Shown here piece after piece: positions 1-8,665 of a stretch of DNA of 64,000 bases. Position 1 is the first letter of the stretch. Every line of letters begins with the position of its first letter. A model generated the notes under the pieces. It saw only the letters and a list, made by a program, of their open reading frames with translations. It did not search any database and had not been told where the DNA came from. Made by a program: the position numbers and the translations under genes. Source of the stretch: Thermoplasmatales archaeon (GTDB lineage Archaea; Thermoplasmatota; E2; DHVEG-1); the NCBI GenBank assembly GCA_020350825.1, contig CP070724.1, positions 1,697,002 to 1,761,001 of the forward strand. Direction: 5' to 3'.

Positions 1-31
1 TATAGAAAATATAAAAAGTGCATTTGACATA

Positions 32-40
32 TTTTATATA
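32..40 (+). promoter_or_regulatory. TATA box of the SDR gene
   Basis: TTTTATATA lies about 45 bases before the ATG at 80. Transcription would start near 60-65, giving a short leader that contains GGTGAT just before the start codon. This is a typical archaeal arrangement and is inferred from spacing only. Confidence 0.5.
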
Positions 41-79
41 ACTTACATTATGTATACAATATAAAAATTTGGTGATAAA

Positions 80-868
80 ATGGATTTAAATGGAAAGGTT
101 GTTCTAATCTCTGGAGCCACAGGTGGCATTGGTGAAGAAATTGCAAAACAACTTTCTAAAGAAGGATGTAAATTAGCGCTTTTCGCCAGGAGAGAACAGA
201 AACTCAAGGAAATTTCCACCAAATTAAATAACGACAAAACAAAATGCATTTTTCAAAAATGCGATGTAAAAAACAAAGATAATGTAAAAGAAACCATTGA
301 ATTTACTCAGAATGAATTTGGCAGAGTTGATATCGCGATATTAACAGCAGGGATATTAGCACCAAATCCCATTGAAACTTTCAATAGTAGTATTATAATG
401 AATTCGATGGAAGTAAATTTTCTAGGTTATGTTTACTTTATCCAATACCTACTTCCCATTATGAAATCGCAAAATTCAGGAACTATCGCAGCAACCTCTA
501 CATTACCTGATCAAAGAGGAGTTCCAGGTTGGGGTGCTTATGGTGCTAGTAAAGCAGCACTGAGTTGGCTTATGGATAGCCTGAGGGCTGAAGCAAAGCA
601 AAAATATAATATAAACTTTATAACGATAAAACCTGGTTCTGTTGAAACCCCAATGATTGAAGGCTATTACAGAAAGGGTGCTATTCAAGCGGAAAAAGCA
701 GCAAAACTCATTATAAAAGGTATCAAGAAAGAAAAGAAAATAATTCAATTTCCACTCTCTCAGGTTGTCACGACAAGATTGACAGATCTATTTCCTCTTT
801 TTGCCTATGATAATTTAGATATAGAAATGATGAAGGGTCATGGATATCCCGATGTTGAGGAAAAATAA
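80..868 (+). CDS. SDR-family oxidoreductase
   Basis: A 262-residue classical short-chain dehydrogenase/reductase, of the usual family length. The N-terminal Rossmann nucleotide site is GATGGIG (residues 12-18), and the active site has Ser140, Tyr154 and Lys158 in YGASK. The usual NNAG motif reads LTAG at about 88-91. It should act as a soluble NAD(P)-dependent alcohol or ketone oxidoreductase. The substrate cannot be read from the sequence; the closest general types are sepiapterin/3-oxoacyl-reductase-like SDRs. The start is set by GGTGATAAA directly before ATG. The gene stands alone, with its own TATA box upstream and a decayed stretch downstream. Confidence 0.9.
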   Translation: MDLNGKVVLISGATGGIGEEIAKQLSKEGCKLALFARREQKLKEISTKLNNDKTKCIFQKCDVKNKDNVKETIEFTQNEFGRVDIAILTAGILAPNPIETFNSSIIMNSMEVNFLGYVYFIQYLLPIMKSQNSGTIAATSTLPDQRGVPGWGAYGASKAALSWLMDSLRAEAKQKYNINFITIKPGSVETPMIEGYYRKGAIQAEKAAKLIIKGIKKEKKIIQFPLSQVVTTRLTDLFPLFAYDNLDIEMMKGHGYPDVEEK

Positions 869-870
869 CA

Positions 871-1107
871 ATAAATTTACGAGATGTTGGTAGTTCTGTA
901 GATAAGATTACCAAGGATATAACAGAGATTTATCATAAAAAAGTTGGATTTTAAGTTACAATAAAAGTTAAAGAAGTCGATGAAATCTTAAATGATAAAT
1001 ATGCATGTAAATCGCCACCGATTGTTGTATCCCATGCAAAACCTAGAAAAAGATATAAGGTATTAGAGTTTAAGTCATGGAAGATATGGGGTAGCAGACG
1101 GATATGA
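871..1107 (+). pseudogene. Possible decayed coding remnant
   Basis: The roughly 325-base gap between the SDR gene and serC has no intact gene. One forward frame reads like protein for about 26 codons, meets TAA at 952-954, and then stays open for about 50 more codons with a plausible composition rich in Lys, Val and Glu, ending at TGA 1105-1107. There is no start codon with a ribosome binding site. I do not recognise the family. It may be the tail of a lost gene or chance. Confidence 0.25.
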
Positions 1108-1193
1108 AAATTACTGCAAAACATTAGAGTGCGTTCTCCGAATTCTTTAAATTCCTTTTCATAATACACTGCTTCATCAAAATGGTGATTATT

Positions 1194-2279
1194 ATGACAA
1201 AGCGTGTTTACAACTTTTATGCAGGTCCAGCAACCTTACCACTCCCGGCTCTGAAGAAAGCACAGGAGGAACTATTAGACTTTCAAGGAACAGGAATGTC
1301 ACTTATGGAGATTTCCCATCGTTCCAAAGAATATGCTAAAATGCATTCAGAGGCATCAAGTTTAATCAAGGAACTTATGAATCTACCAAATGATTATAAG
1401 ATCTTGTGGCTCCAGGGTGGCGCCTCTTCACAGTTCTATATGATTCCCTTGAATCTTCAGCAAAAGGGGAAATCAATGGAATATGTAAATACCGGTGTGT
1501 GGTCTAAAAAGGCTATCAAGGAGGGGGGATTCTATGGTGATGTGAAGATTGTTGCTAGCTCTGAGGACGAAAATTTTTCCTATATACCAAATGATATTGA
1601 GTTTAGTGAAAATGCGGCATTCGCCCACATTACAGGGAATAACACTATCTATGGAACCGAATACCATGAATGGCCTAAGGTACCAAGCGATGTTCCTCTT
1701 GCCTGTGATATGTCCTCGCACATAATGGATAAGGTTATTGATCCAAAGAAGTTTGGAGTTATTTATGCAGGTGCACAAAAGAATATAGGACCTGCGGGGG
1801 TTACTCTATTGATCGTGCGGGAAGATCTTTTTGATCGAGTACCTGAAAATACTCCGACCTTGCAGAAATGGAAAATCCATGCAGAAAAGGACTCTTTGTT
1901 TAACACAGGTCCATGTTGGGCGATTTATATGTGCAAGCTTTCCTTGGATTATCTGAAGAGTTTGGGCGGGGTCCCTGGTATTGAAAAGATCAACAGGAAA
2001 AAAGCCAAGATACTGTATGATGTTATCGATAACTCTAGCGGTTTTTATAGAGGACATGCCAAGCCTAATTCTAGATCCTTGATGAACATTACATTTAACC
2101 TGCCTACATCAGAATTAGAGGTGAAATGTATAGAAGAAGGATTATCAAAAGGAATGGTTGGTCTAAAAGGTCATAGATCCGTTGGTGGCATGAGAGCATC
2201 TATCTACAACGCTATGTCAATTGATGGTGTACAAGCACTTGCTGAATTCCTGAAAGAATTCCAAGAGAATAACCAGTGA
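1194..2279 (+). CDS. serC: Phosphoserine aminotransferase
   Basis: SerC converts 3-phosphohydroxypyruvate and glutamate to phosphoserine, the second step of serine synthesis, using pyridoxal phosphate. The sequence opens with the family signature NFYAGPATLP and carries the PLP lysine (about residue 196) in YAGAQKNIGPAGV; the C-terminal motif GHRSVGGMRASIYNA is also typical. At 361 residues it is full length. An upstream in-frame ATG at 1182 exists, but GGTGAT at 1184-1189 is correctly spaced for the ATG at 1194, so I chose that start. The partner dehydrogenase serA lies 7 kb away at 9404-10357. No phosphoserine phosphatase is visible in the window. Confidence 0.96.
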   Translation: MTKRVYNFYAGPATLPLPALKKAQEELLDFQGTGMSLMEISHRSKEYAKMHSEASSLIKELMNLPNDYKILWLQGGASSQFYMIPLNLQQKGKSMEYVNTGVWSKKAIKEGGFYGDVKIVASSEDENFSYIPNDIEFSENAAFAHITGNNTIYGTEYHEWPKVPSDVPLACDMSSHIMDKVIDPKKFGVIYAGAQKNIGPAGVTLLIVREDLFDRVPENTPTLQKWKIHAEKDSLFNTGPCWAIYMCKLSLDYLKSLGGVPGIEKINRKKAKILYDVIDNSSGFYRGHAKPNSRSLMNITFNLPTSELEVKCIEEGLSKGMVGLKGHRSVGGMRASIYNAMSIDGVQALAEFLKEFQENNQ

Positions 2280-2394
2280 AAAAATTTGGTAAACTAATAA
2301 AGTAAAAAATATTTAAATCAATTCTTTCTTGTATTCATAAAAAAAATATTTTGTTTAAATAATATCCTCCAAGGTTAGAATTTTTTCTAAAAAA

Positions 2395-3051
2395 TTAAAA
2401 ATTATCTAATTTTCTTATTTTGCTGTCTTTTATAAGATTTTGAGTGGTTTTCCATGAATGTCTAACATGAGGAGGTAACTCTTTGTAGGTTTCAAACCAA
2501 GTTTTAAGAAACTGTTTAGTGAGTGGATCCGCAGGATAACCACTACCAATGGGAAGATTTAGCTTCTTTTGTAAATTTTTTGACAGTTTTTTTATTTTTT
2601 CATCTCTTACAGTTTTAGCGAGAATAGAAGCAGCTCCTACAATAGGGTACATATCATCTGCCCTATGCTTTGACACAATCGTTGGTTTAAAAGTTAGGTT
2701 TGATAAAATGTCGTTGCCAAAACGCTTTTCATTGACATCGGCAGCATCCACATAGCAAAATTCTGGTTTTAATTTATTAATAATTTTACTAAAAGCATAT
2801 ACTTCAATTTCATTTAATGTCATAACTTTTCTCATGTCATCTATGCTAGAAGCAGAAATAACTAAAATATCATAATTAACCGCAATTTCTTTTATTTTTT
2901 TAGAAAGAATTTGTCGTTTTTTTGGAGTTAATTTTTTTGAATCTTTAACTCCAAGTTTCTTTAATTCTAAATCATCTTCAAACGCAATCCCAGCAACTAT
3001 TAGAGGGCCAATAACTGGGCCTCGACCGGATTCATCAACACCACAAATCAT
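2395..3051 (-). CDS. rnhB: Ribonuclease HII
   Basis: A 218-residue RNase HII, which nicks the RNA strand of RNA-DNA hybrids and removes single ribonucleotides from DNA. The first catalytic block is GVDESGRGPVIGPL near the N terminus (Asp6-Glu7), where most relatives have DEAGRG. Further acidic positions lie in YVDAADVNEKRF and HRADDMYPIVGAASI. The length matches archaeal enzymes. The leader is very short, so translation may be leaderless. It sits alone between serC (convergent) and tRNA-Thr. Confidence 0.95.
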   Translation of the reverse strand: MICGVDESGRGPVIGPLIVAGIAFEDDLELKKLGVKDSKKLTPKKRQILSKKIKEIAVNYDILVISASSIDDMRKVMTLNEIEVYAFSKIINKLKPEFCYVDAADVNEKRFGNDILSNLTFKPTIVSKHRADDMYPIVGAASILAKTVRDEKIKKLSKNLQKKLNLPIGSGYPADPLTKQFLKTWFETYKELPPHVRHSWKTTQNLIKDSKIRKLDNF

Positions 3052-3143
3052 TCAAATCTAGTAATGTTTGTAAGTAAAAAGATGTTGCGGAAAGCAAATA
3101 GATAGACAATTTTTTATTATTAAATCATATTCAGCCCATGAAT

Positions 3144-3216
3144 GCCGCCGTAGCTTAGCTGGTGGAGCGGCTGATTCGTAATCAGCAGGTCAGGGGTTCG
3201 AATCCCTTCGGCGGCT
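3144..3216 (+). tRNA. tRNA-Thr (anticodon CGT)
   Basis: A 73-base cloverleaf. The acceptor arms GCCGCCG and CGGCGGC pair over seven bases and are followed by discriminator T. The anticodon stem GCTGA/TCAGC encloses the loop TTCGTAA with anticodon CGT at 3177-3179, which reads ACG. The T arm is AGGGG-TTCGAAT-CCCTT with one G-T pair. No intron is present and no CCA is encoded. Confidence 0.95.
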
Positions 3217-3348
3217 TATTTTTTTTATTTATCTGAATTTTGAGCTGATACAAGAGATAGAGCAAATCACACTTATTGATCAAACTCTAAAAATATAGAC
3301 GATTTGGATAAACAAAATGTTTATATCAAATTGAACAAATATGCCAAC

Positions 3349-3447
3349 ATGGATTGGAAGACAATTATCTATAATCCTTATACCTTAGCAGGTATCTTTG
3401 TAATAATTGCAGTGATAATTTTAATATGGGCTATATTTCTATACTAG
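3349..3447 (+). CDS. Candidate 32-aa single-helix membrane protein
   Basis: ATG at 3349 opens a 32-codon frame ending at TAG 3445-3447. It encodes a short polar N terminus (MDWKTIIYNPY) and one strongly hydrophobic segment of about 19 residues rich in Ile and Val. A TATA-like TTTATAT at 3320-3326 would place the transcription start at about 3347-3350, so the message would be leaderless. A TTG at 3331 could extend it by six residues. No homologue is recognised. It resembles other tiny one-helix frames in this window, at 12711, 45698 and 63675. Confidence 0.4.
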   Translation: MDWKTIIYNPYTLAGIFVIIAVIILIWAIFLY

Positions 3448-3454
3448 GTACCAT

Positions 3455-4450
3455 TTAGTAATTCCTAGTTATACTGTAATCAGCTAGCGCCATCAATATT
3501 TTTTTACTTTCTGATCCTTCTACAACATCCAAGCACAATTTCGCTTTTCTCCTAAATTCTTTTAACTTGTTTTGTGCAAAATCTATTGAACCTGCTTCCC
3601 TAAATATATCTATAACGTCCATGATGTCGTTTTGAGTTGTCTTCTCATTTCCTATAATATCCATCATCTTTTTCTTGGTTTTACCAGTTACACTTGATAA
3701 TGCATGTACAACCATCAGCGTGCGCTTTCCGTTTAAGATGTCACTCCCTACCATTTGTTTTCCTAATTCAGCCTGATCAGTTAGTATATTTAAAAGATCA
3801 TCTTTGATTTGAAACATTAAGCCGAACAACTTTCCATATTCTGCCATGTTTACTACTTGTTTTTTTGTACCTTTACCTATCAAGGCCCCCCCTTTTCCTG
3901 CTACCCAATACAGTTGAGCTGTTTTTTTCTCGATCATAACCATGTATTCTGGGAGAGTAACGTCAAATCTATGAGCAAATTCTATGTCCATGGCTTCTCC
4001 CTCATAAAATCTTTTTGCTGCATCAGCTATAGATCTGATGATCTCTTTGTATGTTACAGATTCCATCTCGGGAGGTGCCATATAGGACAGCATCCTGTAC
4101 GTTTCACCGATAAGTGCATCTCCAGCAAGTATAGCTAATGATAAGCCAAATTTATTATGAGTCGTTTGCAAGCCCCTTCGCCATTCATCCCTGTCAATTA
4201 TATCGTCGTGAACCAACGTTGAATTATGCATATACTCAAGTGATATCCCCAAAGGTATTGTATTTTCTGGCACGCCTCCAACAACTTCACATGAAAGCAT
4301 AGTGATAATAGGACGAAGTCTCTTCCCCCCAGATAGAGGAATCCATCGTAGTGCTTCATAAAATGTTTTTGTTTCCCGAGGAGTCAGATTCCCATTCAAA
4401 GCACTATCAAATATAATTGCTCTCTCTCTAAGCACCTTTTCTAAATCCAT
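3455..4450 (-). CDS. idsA: Short-chain isoprenyl diphosphate synthase (GGPP synthase type)
   Basis: A trans-prenyltransferase of 331 residues that condenses IPP with allylic diphosphates to make the C20 (possibly C25) chain for archaeal ether lipids. The first aspartate-rich motif is DDIID (residues 82-86), preceded by the typical GGKRLRP block near 41. The residue five before this motif is Ser, which leaves room for a C20 product. The second motif reads QIKDDLLN, with Asn where the family usually has the last Asp of DDxxD; this may soften magnesium binding. The gene lies 9 bases downstream of the DsrE-like gene, suggesting co-transcription. Confidence 0.93.
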   Translation of the reverse strand: MDLEKVLRERAIIFDSALNGNLTPRETKTFYEALRWIPLSGGKRLRPIITMLSCEVVGGVPENTIPLGISLEYMHNSTLVHDDIIDRDEWRRGLQTTHNKFGLSLAILAGDALIGETYRMLSYMAPPEMESVTYKEIIRSIADAAKRFYEGEAMDIEFAHRFDVTLPEYMVMIEKKTAQLYWVAGKGGALIGKGTKKQVVNMAEYGKLFGLMFQIKDDLLNILTDQAELGKQMVGSDILNGKRTLMVVHALSSVTGKTKKKMMDIIGNEKTTQNDIMDVIDIFREAGSIDFAQNKLKEFRRKAKLCLDVVEGSESKKILMALADYSITRNY

Positions 4451-4459
4451 AAACTTACC

Positions 4460-4942
4460 TTATCCAATTACAAAATGTGCATCAGATTCCATTGATATTT
4501 CTAAAAATTCAGCCATCCTTAAGACTTTTATTCCACTTATAAACATTTCCTCTTTTATACCCATAGAAATCATAGATGTATAACAGATATATAAATTTAC
4601 ACCCATGTCCTTTGCCTGATACATTAAATTTGCGAGAATAGGCCCACCTCTTTTTCGAATATACGCCTCTTTCCATCCAATAGGCGCCTCTCCCCATCTG
4701 GCACGTCTTGGTTTATAGGCTTTTTTTAAAATGTTTACGCCACGTGAGGTAAAAAACATATTCACTTTCATACCCATTTGAATCCCCCCAACTCCAATAT
4801 TAAATGCGGTTAATGCCTTATCATATGTATCCTCAATAACAACAATAGTCATGCTCCCTACTTTTTTTTTAATCTTTCTTTTCATTGTTTTTTCATACTC
4901 TCTCCTCGGAACCCTCCAAATAGCTTCTTCAATTTTTTCCAT
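4460..4942 (-). CDS. DsrE/DsrF-like family protein
   Basis: A 160-residue protein whose main body (from about residue 30) looks like the DsrE/DsrF-like Rossmannoid fold: a beta strand TIVVIEDT, a helix with AFNIGVGGIQMGMKVNMFFTS, a later VNLYICYTSM strand holding a single cysteine, and a C-terminal helix-strand pair. Proteins of this group are sulfur carriers or peroxiredoxin-like accessory proteins of unknown substrate. The N terminus adds a basic stretch of about 30 residues. GGTGA seven bases before ATG 4942 supports the long start. The next gene downstream is the prenyl synthase. Confidence 0.7.
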   Translation of the reverse strand: MEKIEEAIWRVPRREYEKTMKRKIKKKVGSMTIVVIEDTYDKALTAFNIGVGGIQMGMKVNMFFTSRGVNILKKAYKPRRARWGEAPIGWKEAYIRKRGGPILANLMYQAKDMGVNLYICYTSMISMGIKEEMFISGIKVLRMAEFLEISMESDAHFVIG

Positions 4943-5137
4943 ATTCTGTCACCGGTTATCTTCTCGCAGGTCAATTTAATATATTGTTTTTTGAATATAA
5001 ATAGTTTAGGTTTGTGATCATCTAGATGAATAACCTTCTTTTTGATGAAGTTAAGGGTTTTGGATAACAAGTGTACAACAAATCCTTTATAAGTAAAAAA
5101 AGAAAACAAAAACAAAGAGAATTTCGAGGAGATTAAA

Positions 5138-6256
5138 ATGTTACCCTGGAGTGCTTTGCCATGGAACACCATTGGCATAGTAATTGGATTGTCAATACTT
5201 GTACCAGTTCTCATCACAATTTTGTTTATGAAAATGAAAAAATTTGAAGAACTTGGTATGGTTATAGGGGTTTTTTTAATCATTCTAAGTGTTGTAACCT
5301 ATTTTTATATAATTCCTCACGAAGTAGTTGGAGATGCAACAATCCCAGAAGAGTACATCTGGGAAGATGAAGGTGATGTCTATTATTGGGAAAAAAATAG
5401 TGTTATTTCAACAGAAGATAATTTAATTAACTTACCGCCACGTATAAAAAACCTTTTATCAAAACGCGATCCGATAGAGAAAAATTTCATAGGAAAGGAA
5501 GTAATTTACGTCACAGAATATGACCAAGATGAAAAAAAGGCAATAATTAATGATGTTATGTATGATGACAAAGGGGAAATATTTAAGGTTATCAATGGAC
5601 AGGAGAAAGTGAGTGAATGGTATGGAATAGATATTCACCTGACAAGTCTGGAATATTTTAATGTAGATGCGGGACGAATGGGAATTCCAGCTAATTCCAA
5701 GGGAATTAATAGTGTAAGAGTTGGATGGGTGGAATCTAATGGTGAAAGAGAAGGGAGAGAAAACATTGTTTTAATTCGAGATATGAAAAAAATTAGAACA
5801 GGGTTTATTGATGGGGTAGAATTCTGTGTATGGGAATCGATTATTTATAATGAACCTATTACTTGGCATGGAGAATCATATATCTGTGATGAAACATTAC
5901 GGTTGATTGTTGAGCCAAGGACGGGATATATAATACATGTATACAGGCATCTAGTGCTATCTGCTCATCTTTCACGATTTATTGATATATATCATCCTGA
6001 TATTACTGAACGCCGTCCAATTTTGGAAAGATTTTTAAAATCATATAATCCTATTGGGGAAGCTGCAGAACTGATTTATGAGACCACTGAGGAATCACGA
6101 GACAGACATATTGCCGAGGTAAAAGGTTTAGATTTTCAACTCGTTTATCTTCCAATAATTGCATTTCTTCCAATTCTACTATTTGGCATTGCGTTTTTAT
6201 GGAGGTACGGGGGTAGAAGCTACTACTGGAAAAGATACAAAGATTTCGAGAGGTAA
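5138..6256 (+). CDS. Two-helix anchored extracytoplasmic protein, DUF3068/PorA-like
   Basis: 372 residues with hydrophobic helices at about 12-30 and 38-57, a large hydrophilic middle of about 270 residues, and a C-terminal helix at about 338-357. This topology, and the mid-domain with a GFIDGVEFCVWES stretch and RTGYIIHVYRH, resemble the DUF3068 (PorA-like) proteins found in actinobacteria and archaea. The assignment is by look only. The middle domain is probably outside the cell. The start follows GAGGAG. The next gene begins four bases after the stop, so the two are very likely one operon. Confidence 0.6.
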   Translation: MLPWSALPWNTIGIVIGLSILVPVLITILFMKMKKFEELGMVIGVFLIILSVVTYFYIIPHEVVGDATIPEEYIWEDEGDVYYWEKNSVISTEDNLINLPPRIKNLLSKRDPIEKNFIGKEVIYVTEYDQDEKKAIINDVMYDDKGEIFKVINGQEKVSEWYGIDIHLTSLEYFNVDAGRMGIPANSKGINSVRVGWVESNGEREGRENIVLIRDMKKIRTGFIDGVEFCVWESIIYNEPITWHGESYICDETLRLIVEPRTGYIIHVYRHLVLSAHLSRFIDIYHPDITERRPILERFLKSYNPIGEAAELIYETTEESRDRHIAEVKGLDFQLVYLPIIAFLPILLFGIAFLWRYGGRSYYWKRYKDFER

Positions 6257-6260
6257 TAAA

Positions 6261-7478
6261 ATGAGAAAATCCAGAATTATCATTTTATGTATAATTATCA
6301 TATCTTTATACCTGAGTTATTCCCTTTTTTTTAATGTTATCAACACTGATGATAAAAAAGAACCATTCCCAGATGAAGAAATGCCTATTTACGGCGAGGA
6401 AGAACCTACACCTCCCGGAAATAAAAGAACAATTGATGCAGGTAGACATATCCTTGAATTGAAAGATGAAAGTCCTCATAAACTTAGTGTGAGAGAATGG
6501 TGGTATTTTAATGTCTTCTTTAACGAACCTGAAAGTGATCTTAAAGATTGGTCGATGATTATATCCTTTAATAAAATGGCAAAGCTTGATCTTAGATTTA
6601 TAGATAGAGATAATTTATTTATTATTTTATATGATAATGTAGATGAAAGTTATCATTTTGGTTCTATAGATAAAAAACGTGGCACCCTTGAGGATAAAGG
6701 GCCAGGGGTCAATATTTACTTTGAAAAAAGTTGGGCGAAAGGTCAATATCCAAATTGGCATGTACATGCAGAAAATGTCGAGAGTAGTTTTATTGCAGAT
6801 CTCGATTTTACTGCTGATTTCTTACCAGTTTGGGTCGAAGGAAGAAGTTCAAATTTAGTAATTGGAGGATATGTGGCTGGAGATTATTATATTCCAAGAT
6901 GTAAAGTTGAAGGAAATATTATATGGGAGGGAAATGAGTACAAAGTTAGCGGAATAGGGTATCATGATCATGTTTGGGAAACTAACATACCCCGTTTTAT
7001 CTCAAGGGGATGGGATTGGTTTAACCTCCATTTTGACAATGGATGGGAAATGTATATCTCAAAATTCCAACTTCGAGCCATTAGAGATGCTTATGCAGGA
7101 TCCCTAACAATATCTCCAAATAATAGAAATATCGTTGAATTTTATAAATATAAAATGACATATGTGGAATCAGCTAATGCTAAAGATTTACCATCACTGA
7201 TCTATCCAAAGAAAATCCATATAGAAGTAGAAAAAGAAGGTATGGCTTTAGAGCTTGATATTAGTGTTTATAATACAGGCGAAGTTGTCTTTAAAAAATC
7301 AAGAATTGGACTTTTTGAAGGACCTTGTCATGTTACAGGAACCTTCTCATGGTCTGGACATACCGTAGAGCTAAATGGATATGGTATGACAGAGTTTACA
7401 AGGGTAAAATATTTACTACAACGACCACGTATATTACAAACTATACAGAGTATATTACAAAATATACGATTCAATTGA
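6261..7478 (+). CDS. Exported AttH/CrtC-type lipocalin-like protein
   Basis: A 405-residue protein with an N-terminal hydrophobic helix (about 5-25) serving as signal or anchor, then an acidic proline-rich linker. The rest looks like the paired lipocalin-like barrels of the AttH/CrtC group, which includes carotenoid 1,2-hydratase. Marks are REWWYFNV near 80, YHDHVWE and GWDWFNLHFDNGWEMY in the second half. Enzyme function is not implied; many members are uncharacterised exported proteins. I chose ATG 6261, preceded by GAGGTAA, over a longer reading that overlaps the upstream gene. It forms a pair with the DUF3068-like protein, so both may act on or bind envelope lipids. Confidence 0.7.
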   Translation: MRKSRIIILCIIIISLYLSYSLFFNVINTDDKKEPFPDEEMPIYGEEEPTPPGNKRTIDAGRHILELKDESPHKLSVREWWYFNVFFNEPESDLKDWSMIISFNKMAKLDLRFIDRDNLFIILYDNVDESYHFGSIDKKRGTLEDKGPGVNIYFEKSWAKGQYPNWHVHAENVESSFIADLDFTADFLPVWVEGRSSNLVIGGYVAGDYYIPRCKVEGNIIWEGNEYKVSGIGYHDHVWETNIPRFISRGWDWFNLHFDNGWEMYISKFQLRAIRDAYAGSLTISPNNRNIVEFYKYKMTYVESANAKDLPSLIYPKKIHIEVEKEGMALELDISVYNTGEVVFKKSRIGLFEGPCHVTGTFSWSGHTVELNGYGMTEFTRVKYLLQRPRILQTIQSILQNIRFN

Positions 7479-7485
7479 AGAGAGA

Positions 7486-8037
7486 TTATTTGTGGATAAG
7501 CCCTAATGATGTCAGTTCTTTTGATAATTTATCTACCGCAAGAGACACATCTGATATCTTTCTCGCACCAGTACATACTATTTTCCCAGAGCCGAATAAT
7601 AGCATTGCAACACGTGGATCTTTTATTCTATAAACCAAACCTGGGAACTGCTCAGGCTCATATTCTACATTTTCCAAACCGAGAGCCATAGCAACTTCAT
7701 TAAGATTAAGCTCTCCACCTAGATCAGATATAGCTACAATATTTTGTATTACTATTTCAGGATCCTTATAAACATCTACACCTAACTTTTTTAGCTTTTC
7801 TGCAATTATATCTATAGTGGCCCTCACATCTTCGATATTTTTAGCACCAGTACAATTTGCTTTTCCACTTCTGAAAAGAAGTGTTGCAGTTTTTGGATTG
7901 GACAATCTGTAAACTAATCCAGGAAACTGTTCTGGTTCATATTCAGCTTCTTCTAGAGATTGTGCTATTACATCTAAATCCAATTTTTCAGAAAAAGATG
8001 TAGACGCAACAATATTTTCTACTATTACTTCTGGCAT
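7486..8037 (-). CDS. tbp: TATA-box-binding protein, copy 1
   Basis: A 183-residue TBP made of two direct repeats, one per half of the saddle. It recruits TFB and RNA polymerase at TATA promoters. All four DNA-kinking phenylalanines are present: EQFPG and LLFRSGK in repeat one, EQFPG and LLFGSGK in repeat two. The acidic C-terminal tail of many archaeal TBPs is absent; the protein ends in LGLIHK. It is about 82% identical by eye (150 of 183) to the copy at 47761-48312. It starts 15 bases after the stop of the altered TBP at 8053-8589, so the two are probably co-transcribed. Confidence 0.95.
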   Translation of the reverse strand: MPEVIVENIVASTSFSEKLDLDVIAQSLEEAEYEPEQFPGLVYRLSNPKTATLLFRSGKANCTGAKNIEDVRATIDIIAEKLKKLGVDVYKDPEIVIQNIVAISDLGGELNLNEVAMALGLENVEYEPEQFPGLVYRIKDPRVAMLLFGSGKIVCTGARKISDVSLAVDKLSKELTSLGLIHK

Positions 8038-8052
8038 ATTTTTTCCTCCATT

Positions 8053-8589
8053 CTATAAAATTCCTAAAGACGAAAGTTCATTCGTCATTTTATCTAGAGC
8101 GGTCGATATTTTTTCCGGTTCTGATCCGTTGCAAACTATTTTTCCCGAATTAAAAAGAAGTAAAATAGTGTCGTGATCATCGGTTTTATAAACCAAACCT
8201 AGGAAATGTTTAGGATCGTATTCTGCATTTTCTAATGACCTTGCAATTGATTTTAAATTAAGGTTCTTTTTAATATCTGTTGACGCAACTATGTTCTGTA
8301 TCTTTAAATCTGGCCGTTTATATACTTTTATTCCAAGGCTGTTTAATTTCTTACGTATATTTTCTGTTATTTCATGGGCGTCTTTCATAGTTTTTAGCCC
8401 TGTAAAAACAACCTTCCCTTTTGAAGAAAGCATTGCAACAGTTTTAGGCTTTTCAAAATGTATAATAAGAGCTGGAATCTCTTGAGGATTGTATCTGGAA
8501 TTTGGGATAATTTCTGCTAACTTGTTGAGATCCAGCGATTTAGCAATCTGTGTTGAAGCAACGACATTTTCAATTTTTATGTCTGCCAT
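8053..8589 (-). CDS. Divergent TBP paralogue lacking two DNA-kinking Phe
   Basis: 178 residues with the two-repeat TBP fold (IENVVAST and IQNIVAST begin the repeats). In repeat one the two intercalating phenylalanine positions are changed: QEIPA has Ile38 where relatives have EQFPG, and MLSSKGK has Ser55 where relatives have LLFxSGK. Repeat two keeps Phe129 (HFLG) and Phe146 (LLFNSGK). Half of the DNA-bending wedge is therefore missing. It may bind a different promoter class, bind DNA weakly, or act through protein partners. I chose ATG 8589, which follows a TTTATATA promoter and AGGAGGGG. A longer reading to 8682 would overlap the translin gene and this promoter. Confidence 0.85.
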   Translation of the reverse strand: MADIKIENVVASTQIAKSLDLNKLAEIIPNSRYNPQEIPALIIHFEKPKTVAMLSSKGKVVFTGLKTMKDAHEITENIRKKLNSLGIKVYKRPDLKIQNIVASTDIKKNLNLKSIARSLENAEYDPKHFLGLVYKTDDHDTILLLFNSGKIVCNGSEPEKISTALDKMTNELSSLGIL

Positions 8590-8665
8590 AAAAGGAATTT
8601 CCCCTCCTGAAGTATATAAAGGTTTCTTATAAAGATTTCGTATTATCCTAGAAAAAATAATTAAA

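Noticed and set aside
951..1169. Minus-strand 72-codon frame in the gap before serC
   Set aside because: No ribosome binding site and an unnatural composition; the forward remnant reading is more protein-like.
4882..5283. Minus-strand 133-codon frame across the DsrE-like start and the DUF3068-like gene
   Set aside because: It overlaps two well-supported genes in other frames and has low-complexity Phe and Lys stretches typical of antisense AT-rich DNA.
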